This document shows, piece by piece, positions 42,402 through 55,155 of a stretch of 64,000 nt of DNA. Source of the stretch: Eukaryota sp. TZLM1-RC (Eukaryota > Metamonada: BaSk clade); the NCBI GenBank assembly GCA_040285825.1, contig JAUPSS010000011.1, positions 1,143,798 through 1,207,797 of the forward strand, read 5' to 3'. Both the position numbers and the translations under genes were made by a program. Within the stretch, counting starts at the first letter, position 1, and each line of letters begins with the position of its first letter. The notes beneath the pieces were generated by a model that saw nothing but the letters and a program-made list of their open reading frames with translations, was not told where the DNA came from and did not search any database.

Positions 42402-43213
42402 TTGCAAACTTTTTGATTGATCTTGAAGACAGTTGCTCAAGTTGCCTAATCTCCCAAATTCCCAACATTTATGGCATTCTTCTTAATGATCACCAATGGA
42501 CCACTGCAATGAGAATGAGATGTTTTCTATGGCCTTGTTCATTACCAAATGATTTAATTTGTCGCTGCAAGAGTGTTGTTACGCTTTCCCATATTTTAAA
42601 CTGTAGGTATTTTATAACTTATCGCTCAATTGTTCATGACTCAGTTCGTGATCAATTATATGCCATGTGCAAAAGTTTCAATATAGAGGCATTTATTGAG
42701 CCACTAGTACGTAAGCTGTCTTCAGATCAAACTGATGATCCCTTGGGTAAAAGGAGGGCAGATTGAGTAGCTCCAGGGATCGATGGTGTTCTCAATGTTG
42801 TAGATGTTGTCTCAGTTGATGTTTGCAAAAATTCTGCTGCTCGTTTAGTGTATTCCGCCCATTCGCCGCTGTCTAACGCCGAAAAAGAAGATAAAAAAAT
42901 ATGAAGAACCTTTGGCACAATTAGGTAGAGTGGAACATGTGAAATATCAGTTTGTGCCGTTTGCAATTTCTCATTTTTGGCAATATTGGACCTTTCAGGG
43001 TTGCACTTTTTGAAAATTTTAAAAAAGTGTTACTGAATAGGTCTGGTAAAACAATGAACTCCACTTTCTGGTTAAATAGAATTGTTTTTTTGCTTTTTCA
43101 AGTCTATTCCAACAATGATGTCAAAGGCACTTTTAGCTATTGGTGTAGAATATGAACGTCATGCTGTGAGTAGGTTCAGTAATAGTGACGCTTGTTTGGA
43201 GGATCTTGAATTC
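42402..43213 (+). pseudogene. RLE3 zinc finger and endonuclease with TGA at the catalytic site (copy 3)
   Basis: The frame is open through the CxC...HILNC zinc finger to RRAD, then TGA (42764-42766) instead of the TTA leucine codon. Copies 2 and 4 have TAA at this codon. Run-length changes at 42884, 42895, 42975 and 43086 break the remainder. The terminal TAG of the other copies is AAG here. Confidence 0.72.
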
Positions 43214-43419
43214 AAGATGGGTTTTTTTATCTCAATATATATTCCAGTTTTAAAAAAATCAACAACAAATTATCAAAAAGCATTCCTGGCAATTGTTTGG
43301 ATCAATCCAGACAATCTAAATGACTTCACATTCCAAATATTGAATGAATTGACTTTGTGTAGTTCGTGAAGAGGGTGATGGGTAAATATCCTTTTCATGT
43401 ATGAAAAAAATTTACTGTT
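43214..43419. other. RLE3 3' flank, no gene seen
   Basis: Counterpart of 27958-28146. A frame crossing it (43082-43369) is the read-through of the lost RLE3 stop. Confidence 0.4.
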
Positions 43420-44392
43420 TGAGTGACAACTTCGTTTTGATCATATTCCTTTGAATGAATCACATCCTTCATTAATTTTTCCTGAATACATAGTGCAGGA
43501 ACTACCTGTTGATGTGTGGAATAGGAGTATTCCTTCATGTTTGCCTTCTGTACCTTCGAGATCTTTTACCAATGTTCATCTTGCTGTTGTGAAAATACAG
43601 AAGTCTGTTCTAATGGGTTTTGAAGACCTAGATTTTTTGAACGACTTAGTATGACTATGATTAATAATCCGTCTTTGCTGCCTTTTTATCAGACATTCAG
43701 AACTGTACTAGTTTAATATCTCAGCAACCAAGGCCATTTGGTCTTCGCTTAACAAATGAAGCATGGAAACAAAACATGCGGTTGAGATTAGGGATGTATC
43801 CAAGTGGTCTTTTGGATAATTCTTATTGCATTTGTAACAAAAACCTACTGCCAATTTCCGTCATATTGTGAGCTGTAGAAAATTTCTCCAATATAGGTCA
43901 GGTCATTTCTTCATAATGCAGTTTGTGATGTGGCATATGAGATGTTTAAGTGTTACAATTTTAGGTGCAAAGTAGAACCGTTGTTGAAGCATTATAGCGA
44001 TAATAATCTATTTAATTCATGTCGGGGTGATTCAATTGCTCCTTTTCTGGAGTCCTCCCAAGTTGTTGTTGATTTCACTACAGTTGAAACCTTCGCTTTT
44101 ATTTATCGTGATGATGTTTTTACCTAGTGCTAATGGTCATTTAAAACAAGGCTGAAGATCGTAAAAAGGATAAATATACTGAGATATTAAATGATTTAAA
44201 TAAGAATCATTACTCAAAGTTTTTCGTTTGTTCCATTTGCCTTTTCTATTTTTGTCAACATTGGACAGTTCGCCTTGCATTTTATCAATGATTTTGGAAA
44301 TTTGTGTCGTTCAAGTGGTAACAATTTTTCGCTGTGTACAGAAGCGCTCCCAAATAATTTTGTTTCATTTTGTGCTTTAGTTTGATTTGATT
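43420..44392 (+). mobile_element. RLE1 fragment, short-tail subtype (43 kb)
   Basis: Same start and type as 28147-29129. It shares with RLE1 unit 4 (9.4 kb) the deletion near GATTTTTTGAACGACTTAGT, so the two are close relatives. Further breaks are at 43843, near 43908, 44119 and 44142. Zinc-finger and endonuclease residues can be followed across frames (43930-44127). It is followed not by RLE2 but directly by array B. Confidence 0.75.
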
Positions 44393-44428
44393 CTGGGTAG
44401 AAAATCAATATTGTTGTTAAAAAAATAC

Positions 44429-47400
44429 AGCAATTTCTCACAAAAGGAAATTTTTTGCGAATAACATGCAAAAATCAAGATCCACAAATACCGAAAATGC
44501 CCAATCTTCAGAATCACCCTCACTGATCAAGCACCATGCAGTCAGACCCGGAAATGGGAAAAGGAAATGCTGGCTCCTACTTTGGGGTTCCCACTTTGAT
44601 TTAGTGAGAAAGATTGGTAAAACTGTTCAACAGCGCTATTATGAAATTGGTCTTTCATTAGACATTTCTAAATGTTTATTGATTGGTAGAGACTCCATGA
44701 TTGGGTGAGTTGCATGTAGTTTTTTTATGTACCAGAAGTGACCAATTTGTGATCAAACTGTTTGTGAGATTGTGAGTGAGTAATGTTAGCTATGTGTTGC
44801 TTAGTTGTTCCAAACTTATGATTACATTTTTCAATTGATTTTGTATATATTTAAATTAATTGAGTTCATTAATTTTTATAAACATTAAATGGTTAATAAA
44901 TCCAAAAAAATCCAAAAGTTTGCAATTGAATGTTGAAACTCAATAAAACGTTTTTGTAAGCGTAAGAGTATCGTTTTTGATACGCGTTACTCTTATTTAA
45001 AATTAAGATGAAAATATTTGAGCACTTCAAAAACTACCAACATATCGATCATTTCTGTTTTTTTGGAAGTATATAATTCAAAGCACTGTGGCATTTAAAG
45101 TTATTCTTCAAAATAATACAACTAATTTCTGCCGTTACCTCATTCCATCCAAATTGGTAAAAAAGGTATCTCTGTTCTAGTGTTAAAAATCTATGGACAC
45201 TCAAAAAGCGGGGGCAACACTTTGGTTAATTAAATTTAAGTCTTTTAAATTGAATATTTCGAAATTTGATCAGAAACAGCTTCTATTCGCCTTTTTTATT
45301 TATCGCGATGATGTTTTACTTAGTACTAATGGTCATTTTAAACAAGGCTGAAGATCGTAAAAATGGATAAATATACTGAGATATTAAGTGATTTAAATAA
45401 GAATCATTACTCAAAGTTTTCGTTTGTTTCATTTGCCGTTTCAATTTTGTCAACATTGGACAGTTGGCCTTGCATTTTTATCAATGATTTTCGTAATTTG
45501 TGTCGTTCAAGTGGTAACAATTTTCGCTGTGTACAGAAGCGCTCCCAAATAATTTTGTTTCATTTGTGCTTTAGTTTGATTTGATTCTGGTAGAAAATCA
45601 ATATTGTTGTTAAAAATACAGCAATTTCTCACAAAAGGAAATTTTTGCGAATAATATGCAAAATCAAGATCCACAAATACCGAAAATGCCCAATCTTCAG
45701 AATCACCCTCACTGATCAAGCACCATGCAGTCGGACCCGGAAAGTGGGAAAGGAAATGCTGGCTCCCTACTTTGGGGTTCCCACTTTGATTTAGTGAGAA
45801 AGATTGGTAAAACTGTTCAACAGCGCTATTATGAAATTGGTCTTTCATTAAACATTTCTAAATGTTTACTGATTGGTAGAGACCCCATGATTGGGTGAGT
45901 TGCATGTAGTTTTTTATGTACCAGATGTGACCAATTTGTGATCAAACTGTTTGTGAGATTGTGAGTGAGTAATGTTAGCTATGTGTTGCTTAGTCGTTCC
46001 AAACTTATGATTACATTTTCAATTGATTTTGTATATATTTAAATTAACTGAGTTCATTAATTTTTTATAAACATTAAATGGTTAATAAATGCAAAATCCA
46101 AAAGTTTGCAATTGAATGTTGAAAACTCAATAAAACGTTTTTGTAAGCGTAAGAGTATCGTTTTTTTGATACGCGTTACTCTTTATTTAAAAATTAAGAA
46201 GAAAATATTTGAGAACTAAAAAAACTACCAACATATCGATCTTTTCTGTTTTTTGGAAGTATATAATTCAAAAGCACTGTGGTATTTAATGTTATTTTCA
46301 AAATAATACAACTAATTTCTGCCGTTACCTCATTCCATCCAAATTGGTAAAAAGGCATCTCTGTTCTAGTGTTAAAAAAATCTATGGACACTCAAAAGCG
46401 GGGCAACACTTTGGTTAATTAAATTTAAGTCTTTTAAATTGAATATTTCGAAATTTGATCAGAAACAGCTTCTATTCGCCTTTTTTTTATTTATCGCGAT
46501 GATGTTTTACTTAGTACTAATGGTCATTTTAAAACAAGGCTGAAGATCGTAAAATGGATAAATATACTGAGATATTAAGTGATTTAAATAAGAATCATTA
46601 CTCAAAGTTTTTCGTTTGTTCTCATTTGCCTTTTCTGATTTTTGTCAACATTGGACAGTTCGCCTTGCATTTTACTCAATGATTTTCGTAATTTGTGTCG
46701 TTCAAGTGGTGAGAAGTTTGCAGGAATTTATGGAAGATTCGCATCATTTTTCGCTTTGTACAGAAGCTCCCAAATAATTTTGTTTCATTTGTGCTTTAGT
46801 TTGATTTTGATTCTGGGTAGAAAAATCAATATTGTTGTTAAAAATACAGCAACAATTTCTCACAAAAGGAAATTTTTTTGCGAATAACATGCAAAATCAA
46901 GATCCACAAATACCGAAAAATGCCCAATCTTCAGAATCACCCTCACTGATCAAGCACCATGCAGTCAGACCCGGAAAGTGGGAAAGGAAATGCTGGCTCC
47001 CACTTTGGGGTTCCCACTTTGATTTAGTGAGAAAGATTGGTAAAACTGTTCAACAGCGCTATTATGAAATTGGTCTTTCATTAAACATTTCTAAATGTTT
47101 ACTGATTGGTAGAGACTCCATGATTGGGTGAGTTGCATGTAGTTTTTTTATGTACCAGATGTGACCAATTTGTGATCAAACTGTTTGTGAGATTGTGAGT
47201 GAGTAATGTTAGCTATGTGTTGCTTAGTCGTTCCAAACTTATGATTACATTTTCAATTGATTTTTGTATATATTTAAATTAATTGAGTTCATTAATTTTT
47301 ATAAACATTAAATGGTTAATAAATCCAAAATCCAAAAAGTTTGCAATTGAATGTTGAAAACTCAATAAAACGTTTTTTTGTAAGCGTAAGAGTATCGTTT

Positions 47401-49618
47401 TTGATACGCGTTACTCTTATTTAAAATTAAGATGAAAATATTTGAGCACTAAAAACTACCAACATATCGATCTTTTCTGTTTTTTTGGAAGTATATAATT
47501 CAAAGCACTGTGGCATTTAAATTTATTCTTCAAAAATAATACAACTAATTTCTACCGTTACCCCATTCCATCCAAATTGGTAAAAAGGTATCTCTGTTCT
47601 GGTGTTAAAAAAATCTATGGACACTCAAAAAGCGGGGCAACACTTTGGTTAATTAAATTTAAGTCTTTTAAATTGAATATTTCGAAATTTTGATCAGAAA
47701 CAGCTTCTATTCGCTTTTTTATTTATCGCGATGATGTTTTTACTTAGTACTAATGGTCTTTTTAAACAAGGCTGAAGATCGTAAAATGGATAAATAACTG
47801 GGATATTAAATGATTTAAATAAGAATCTTTACTCAAAGTTTTCGTTTGTTCCTTTGCCTTTTTCGATTTTTTTGGCAACATTGGACAGTTCGCCTTGCAT
47901 TTTATCAATGATTTTCGTAATTTGTGTCGTTCAAGTGGTGAGAAGTTTGCAGGAATTTATGGAAGATTCGCATCATTTTTCGCTTTTGTACAGAAGCCCA
48001 AATAATTTTTGTTTCATTTGTGCTTTAGTTTGATTTGATTTGATTCTGCGTAGAAAATCAATATTGTTGTTAAAAATACAGCAACAATTTCTCACAAAAG
48101 GAAATTTTTTGCGAATAACATGCAAAAATCAAGATCCACAAATACCGAAAATGCCCAATCTTCAGAATCACCCTCACTGATCAAGCACCATGCAGTCAGA
48201 CCCGGAAAGTGGGAAAGGAAATGCTGGCTCCCACTTTGGGGTTCCCACTTTGATTTAGTGAGAAAGATTGGTAAAACTGTTCAACAGCGCTATTATGAAA
48301 TTGGTCTTTCATTAAACATTTCTAAATGTTTACTGATTGGTAGAGACTCCATGATTGGGTGAGTTGTATGTAGTTTTTTATGTACCAGATGTGACCAATT
48401 TGTGATCAAACTGTTTGTGAGATTGTGAGTGAGTAATGTTAGCTATGTGTTGCTTAGTCGTTCCAAACTTATGATTACATTTTCAATTGATTTTTGTATA
48501 TATTTAAATTAATTGAGTTCATTAATTTTTTTATAAACATTAAATGGTTATTAAATCCAAAAATCCAAAAAGTTTGCAATTGAATGTTGAAAAACTCAAT
48601 AAACGTTTTTGTAAGCGTAAGAGTATCGTTTTTTTGATACGCGTTACTCTTATTTTAAAAATTAAGAAGAAAAATATTTGAGCACTAAAAAAACTACCAA
48701 CATATCGATCTTTTTCTGTTTTTTTGGAAGTATATAATTCAAAGCACTGTGACATTTAAATTTATTCTTCAAAAATAATACAACTAATTTCTACTGTTAC
48801 CTCATTCCATCCAAATTGGTAAAAAGGTATCTCTGTTCTGGTGTTAAAAATCTATGGACACTCAAAAAGCGGGGCAACACTTTGGTTAATTAAATTTAAG
48901 TCTTTTAAATTGAATATTTCGAAATTTGATCAGAAACAGCTTCTATTCGCTTTTTTTATTTATCGCGATGATGTTTTTTACTTAGTACTAATGGTCTTTT
49001 AAACAAGGCTGAAGATCGTAAAAGAGATAAATAAACTGGGATATTAAATGATTTAAATAAGAATCTTTACTCAAAGTTTTTCGTTTGTTCTCTTTGCCTT
49101 TTCGATTTTTGGCAACATTGGACAGTTCGCCTTGGATTTTTATCAATGATTTTGGTAATTTGTGTCGTTCAAGTGGTGAGAAGTTTGCAGGGAATTTATG
49201 GAAGATTCGCATCATTTTCGCTTTGTACAGAAGCCCAAATAATTTTTGTTTCATATGTGCTTTAGTTTGATTTGATTTTGATTCTGCGTAGAAAAATCAA
49301 TATTGTTGTTAAAATCACAGTAACAATTTCTCACAAAAGGAAATTTTTGCGAATAACATGCAAAAATCAAGATCCACAAATACCGAAAATGCCCAATCTT
49401 CAGAATCACCCTCACTGATCAAGCACCATGCAGTCAGACCCGGAAAGTGGGAAAGGAAATGCTGGCTCCCACTTTGGGGTTCCCACTTTGATTTAGTGAG
49501 AAAGATTGGTAAAACTGTTCAACAGCGCTATTATGAAATTGGTCTTTCATTAAACATTTCTAACTGTTTATTGATTGGTAGAGACTCCATGATTGGGTGA
49601 GTTGCATGTAGTTTTTAT
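44429..49618 (+). repeat. Tandem array B: four and a bit units of about 1.2 kb
   Basis: Units start near 44429, 45621, 46852, 48085 and 49325 (spacing 1192 to 1240 bp). Content and order match array A: module, RT scrap, hairpin-bearing AT-rich spacer, RLE1 3' end. Unit lengths differ mostly by A/T run lengths. Some units read GGTTCCCAC where array A reads GGTTCTCAC. An 80-codon frame (for example 48120-48362) spans module and RT scrap but has no gene-like continuation. The array ends at 49618 by a jump into ORF147 3' flank. Confidence 0.88.
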
Positions 49619-49793
49619 GTAGTTATTATTTTTATAAAAAGTAATTGAGGGAATGCGTTTCATTATCTTTTGATATATTATTTTTGAACACAAATGGTTT
49701 TTTAAAAAATCTTCATAGATATTGAGACTTTGTCTCTAGTAATCAAGAGAGAAAAAAATAATATAATAAAAAAATAAATAAATAATAGAAAAA
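49619..49793. other. ORF147 3'-flank fragment without the gene
   Basis: The sequence matches the last 170 bp of the ORF147 3' flank (2280-2450, 38870-39030). The ORF147 gene itself is missing, replaced by the array B end. The jump is near GTTTTTATGTAGTTATTATT. Confidence 0.6.
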
Positions 49794-51191
49794 AAGTTAA
49801 ATCGATTTTTGTCAGGTATTTTGGAAAAAATCGAAGAGCAACTTTTGGTTATTCAAGATTTAAAAATTGACAAACATTTAGCTTTTTCGGTCCTAAATGT
49901 GTGTTTTGGATCAAAAATTAATCATCTTCTTCGTTCTTTATCTCCCACAATTTCTCATGATTTTTGCACGTCAATTCAATACTTTGAGAACAAATTTCTT
50001 AGGATATTTAGTAGAAGTTTGTCCATCTAAAAATTCCTTATCATGCATTTTTTTAGTCCTAAATTTGGTGGAGTTGGTTTTTCAAAAGCAGAGTATTTAT
50101 GCAAAAAGTGCTTTTATTGGTGGTATGAAAAATTTTCTTTTGAATGGAAACTTCGTTTTGATCATATTTCTTTAAATGAATCACATCCTTTATTAATTTC
50201 TCTTGAAAAAAATGGTGCAAGAACTACCTGTTGATGTTTGGAATAGGAGTATTCCTTCAAGTTTGCCTGCTGTGCCTTCGAGATCTTTCACCAATCTTCA
50301 TCTTGCTGTTGTGAAAAATACAGAAGTCTGTTCTAATGGGTTTTTGAAGACCTGGATTTTTTTCTAAACGACTTAGTGTGACTAAGATTAATAATCCCGT
50401 CTTTGCTGCCTTTTTATCAGACATTCAGAACTGTACTAGTTTAATATCTCAGCAACCAAGGCCATTTGGTCTTCACTTAACAAAATGAAGCATGGAAACA
50501 AAACATGCGGTTGAGATTAGGGATGTATCCAAGTGGTCTTTTGGATAAATCTTATTGTATTTGTAACAAAAAACCTACTGCCAATTTCCGTCATATTGTG
50601 AGCTGTAGAAAATTTCTCCAATATAGGTCAGTTCTTCATAATGCCATTCGTGATGTGGCATATGAAATGTTTAAGTGTTACAATTTTAGTTGCAAAGTAG
50701 AACCTTTGTTGAAGCATTATAGTGATGATAATCTTTTTTAATTCACGTCGAGGTGATTTAATTGCTCCTTTTGTGGATTCCTCTCAAGTTGTTGTTGATT
50801 TCACTACAGTTGATCCCTTTGCTTTTGTTTATCGCGATGATGTTTTACTTAGTACTAATGGTCATTTAAACAAGGCTGAAGATCGTAAGAGAGATAAATA
50901 TACTGAGATATTAAATGATTTAAATAAGAACCTTTATTCGAAGTTTTTCGTTTGTTCCTTTGCCTTTTCGATTTTTGGCAACATTGGACAATCCGCCTTG
51001 AATTTCATCAATGATTTTTGGTAATTTATGTCGTTCAAGTGGTAAGAATTTTGCAGAGAATTTATGGAAAAAAATCGTATCATTTTTCGCTTTGTACAGA
51101 AGTGTTCCCAAGTACTTGAGTTTAATGATGTCTAAACTTTATAAGGATTCATCAAGAGTTGGCGTGGAGAATTTAGTTTCTTATGTGTTTT
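49794..51191 (+). mobile_element. RLE1 fragment, mid-RT truncation (49.8 kb)
   Basis: Counterpart of 39031-40417 with the same start point and long tail. It is broken by about a dozen single-base changes in T or A runs (for example 49808, 49962, 50030, 50110, 50210, 50317, 50340, 50360, 50482, 50740, 50946, 51070). Zinc finger at 50505-50741 and endonuclease at 50722-51024 are recognisable. Confidence 0.78.
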
Positions 51192-52050
51192 TAGTTTTTT
51201 TATTTGATTCTTCGTAGAAAAATGATAAAATAATAATAATAGAAAAAAAGACAGAAAAACAAAAAAATTTTTTTCTTACAAAAATAGGAAAAGGACAAAT
51301 TTTTTTAATGAATGTATATAATCAAATAAATTCGAGAGAACCACAACGCAAGTTAATGGTTCTGGAGATGATTAATCGTATCTTCATCACAATAAACTAT
51401 TTCATTAACCAAATAATCAAATACATACACATATAAAAAAATGGCTTTGGAAAAATCAAATAAAAGCAAAATAAATTAAGGGTAATAGATTCATAGTTCA
51501 CACATTTGAGAGAATGCAAATTTGATGGATTTTGTACAATTCATAGTATCACATGATTAATTTAGAGGTAACTGAACGGTTTTACAAGCTCAGTACTTCA
51601 GAGATGAGCTCAGAGTTGATTTCAAATCATCTTTATGATTCAAGAAATATTGTTTGGTTATTGTGATTGATAAACTTATTTTACAATTTTTGCATCGTAT
51701 TATTGTCTTTGTGCATATTATCCTCAAATTATAAAAAAATTAAATAAAAAAAATAATATAAAAATTAATAAATGATATAAAAAGCTAATTATATTCCTCA
51801 TCCTTCAAATGCTGTTACAGTTGACACTAAAATTTCTGCCGATACTATTTACCAAGGATCATGATGTAGATATATTAGTTGTTTCCCTTTCAACCAAAGT
51901 TTTCCAGATTTATCAAAGGTCACCCACTCGACTTTTGGCACAATGACTTTCAACTACTTGTGACTCTTGACATCAAGGTGTTGAAACCTATTTCAAGATA
52001 CCTTGAAACTTTATTGAAAATTTTACAGTTCTCAACTGTGTGTGTTTGTT
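51192..52050. other. AT-rich spacer before the UBE2Q-like gene (second copy)
   Basis: Duplicate of 40418-41259; no gene supported. Many A-run length differences from the first copy. Confidence 0.4.
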
Positions 52051-52529
52051 ATGAACAAATCACTCGTTACTGAGTACCGCTCCCTACAATCAAACCAACA
52101 GTTCTTCACAGTTTCTCTTGTTGATAACAACATCTACCTTTGGAAAGTTGTGATCAAGACCTGTTGCTTTGATTCGAGTTCACCACTGTATCAACATCTG
52201 TCATCAACTGGTACTCAAGGTGTGCTTCTAGAGCTTAAGTTTATTCAGTCCTACACATCAGTCACTCGATCCCCGCCCTGGTGTCGTATAATTTCCCCAA
52301 AGCTATCTGGTGGAGGCATTTACCAAGGATCTGTTTGCTGGGAAGGATTTTATGACACAAACAGAACAGTGGAATACAACATGGAAAACTTACTGGTTGA
52401 GTTTGCTCATGTGCTGAGTGTTGAGCAACTTTCGATGGTATGGCAGAATGGTCAGTGCAAGAAGCCAGGAAAGGAGAACAGTTCATACTTGGTGCTCACA
52501 CAGACTGGAAACAAACAGCCTTTGTGTAG
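52051..52529 (+). pseudogene. UBE2Q-like ubiquitin-conjugating domain (copy 4), Cys kept, 7-bp deletion
   Basis: The frame from ATG 52051 (MNKSLVTEYRS) is open through NIYLWKVVIK, PPWCRIISPKLSGG and GSVCWEGF (Cys codon 52336-52338) to ENLLVEFAHVLSVE. A 7-bp deletion (TGGAGAG of copy 1) then shifts it into an unrelated frame that ends at 52578. The family stop in the original frame would be TAG 52527-52529. It has the longest intact E2-like core in the window, lacking only the last helical part. A working E2 is unlikely but not excluded. Confidence 0.6.
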
Positions 52530-53170
52530 TGTTAATACAGGAAGTTGGGATAAGGTTTTTGTTTCATCAAATATGTAATTGACTAATAATGCGAGTAGTG
52601 AGCCTGCCATTGATGAAATGTCACAACCTTACTCAATTTGTGAAAAGTAACTTTGAAGGCTTGTCGAATCTACTTATGCTCTAAGACTTTATGTGCAATT
52701 TTACATTACACGTCTACAACCTGGTGGTTGAGGTGTATTTAAAATTTCGCCAATAGTAAAATCAATCGATTATTTTGGAGCTTGCAAGGTAGCGTTGGTG
52801 ACAACTAGAAAGTTGTTTAGATAGATTTGCCAACTTGTTTTTCTTAATGTGGATGATCCAAATTTGAAGAGAAGTCTTGCTAGATTACACAATATTCAAT
52901 ACACAGTTTGAAATACAGTGTGAGTCATTTAATGATGACTTCACAACAATAAAAGAAATACCGTGTAATTGGTCAACACAGTGGTGATCACATGTCCTGG
53001 TTGAATCAAATTGTTTAGGCATATTGGAATTTCATTGTTTTCAATAGCCTTGTATGAATTCTTGCTTTTCGTTTCACATAGTAATATAGAATAACTGATA
53101 TCTTAATACCGTGTTAATAGGGCTTTCTGATGAAAAGTATATTGAGTATTTAATCAACAACAACTTTGTT
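52530..53170 (+). mobile_element. Decayed RLE3 RT thumb region (copy 4)
   Basis: Equivalent to 26504-27144 and closest to it (for example GGAGCTTGCAAGG). No long frame. Confidence 0.45.
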
Positions 53171-53984
53171 TTGCAAACTTTTTGATTGATCTTGAAGACA
53201 GTTGCCCAAGTTGCCTAATCTCCCAAATTCCCAACATTTATGGCCTTCTTCTGAATGATCACCAATGGACCACTGCAATGAGAATGAGATGTTTTCTATG
53301 GCCTTGTTCATTACCAAATGATTTAATTTGTCGCTGCAAGAGTGTTGTTACGTTTTCCCATATTTTAAACTGTAAGTATTTTATAACTTATCGCTCAATT
53401 GTTAATGACTCAGTTCGTGATCAATTATATGCCATGTGCAAAAGTTTCAATATAGAGGCATTTATTGAGCCACTAGTGCGTAAGCTGTCTTCAGATCAAA
53501 CTGATGATCTCTTGGGTAAAAGGAGGGCAGATTAAGTAGCTCCAGGGATCGATGGTGTTCTCAATGTTGTAGATGTTGTCTCAGTTCATGTTTGCAAAAT
53601 TCTGCTGCTCTTTTCGTGTTTTCCGCTGATTCGTCGCTGTCTAACGCCGAAGAAAAGAAGATAAAAAATATGAAGAACCTTTGGCACAATTAGGTAGAGT
53701 GGAATATGTGAAATATCAGTTTGTGCCGTTTGCAATTTCTCATTTTTGGCAATATTGGACCTTCAGGGTTGCACTTTTTTGAAAATTTTAAAAGGTGTTA
53801 CTGAATAGGTCTGGTAAAAACAATGAACTCCACTTTCTGGTTAAATAGAATTGTTTTTGCTTTTTCAAGTCTATTCCAACAATGATTTCAAAGGCACTTT
53901 TAGCTATTGGTGTAGAATATGAACGTCATGCTGTGAGTAGGTTCAGTAATAGTGACGCTTGTTTGGAGGATCTTGAATTCTAGA
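53171..53984 (+). pseudogene. RLE3 zinc finger and endonuclease with TAA at the catalytic site (copy 4)
   Basis: Same as copy 2, with TAA after RRAD (53533-53535). Further losses in A runs near 53595 and 53790 and gains near 53746 and 53820 scramble the C-terminal part. Confidence 0.72.
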
Positions 53985-54178
53985 TGGGTTTTTTATCTCA
54001 ATATATATTCCAGTTTTAAAAAAATCAACAACAAATTATCAAAAGCATTCCTGGCAATTGTTTGGATCAATTCAGTATATCAATCTAAATGACTTCACAT
54101 TCCAAATATTGAATGAATTGACTTTGTGTAGTTCGTGAAGAGGGTGATGGGTAAATATCTTTCTCATGTATGAAAAAT
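53985..54178. other. RLE3 3' flank, no gene seen
   Basis: Counterpart of 27958-28146. Confidence 0.4.
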
Positions 54179-55155
54179 TTACTGTTTGAGTGACAACTTC
54201 GGTTTGATCAAATTCCTTTGAATGAATTACATCCTTTATTAATTTCTCTTGAAAAAATGGTGCAAGAACTACCTGTTGATTTTTGGAATAGGAGTTTTCC
54301 TTCAAGTTTGCCTGCTGTGCCTTCGAGATCTTTCACCAACCTTCATCTTGCTGTTGTGAAATTACAGAAGTCTGTTCTTATTGTTTTTGAAGACCTGGAT
54401 TTTTCTAAACGACTTAGTGTGACTAAGATTAATAATCCCGTCTTTGCTGCCTTTGTATCAGACATTCAGAACTGTACTAGTTTAATATCTCAGCAACCAA
54501 GGCCATTTGGTCTTCACTTAACAAATGAAGCTTGGAAACAAAACATGCTGTTGAGATTAGGGATGTATCCAAGTGGTCTTTTGGATAATTCTTATTGCAT
54601 TTGTAACAAAAAACCTACTGCCAATTTCCGTCATATTGTGAGCTGTAGAAAATTTCTCCAATATAAGTCAGGTCAGTTCTTCATAATGCAGTTTCTGATG
54701 TGGCATATGAGATGTTTAAGTGTTACAATTTTAGTTGCAAAGTAAAACCGTTGTTGAAGCATTATAGCGATAATTATCTATTTAATTCATGTCGAGGTGA
54801 TTTAATCGCTCCTTTTCTGGAGTCTTCCCATGTTGTTGTTGATTTCACTACAGTTGAAACCTTCGCTTTTATTTATCGTGATGATGTTTTACCTAGTGCT
54901 AATGGTCATTTAAACAAGGCTGAAGATCGTAAAAAAAATAAATATACTGAGACATTAAATGATTTAAATAAGAATCATTACTCAAAGTTTTCGTTTGTTC
55001 CATTTGCCTTTTCTATTTTTGTCAACATTGGACAGTTCGCCTTGCATCTTATCAATGATTTTGGTAATTTGTGTCGTTCAAGTGGTAACAATTTTCGCTG
55101 TATACAGAAGCGCTCCCAAATAATTTTGTTTCTTATGTGCTTTAGTTTGATTTGA
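54179..55155 (+). mobile_element. RLE1 fragment, short-tail subtype (54 kb)
   Basis: Same layout and same 5-bp insertion (TCAGG) as 28147-29129. The frame 54218-54745 covers thumb and zinc finger, and 54700-55155 covers the endonuclease. It abuts RLE2 at 55152. Confidence 0.8.
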
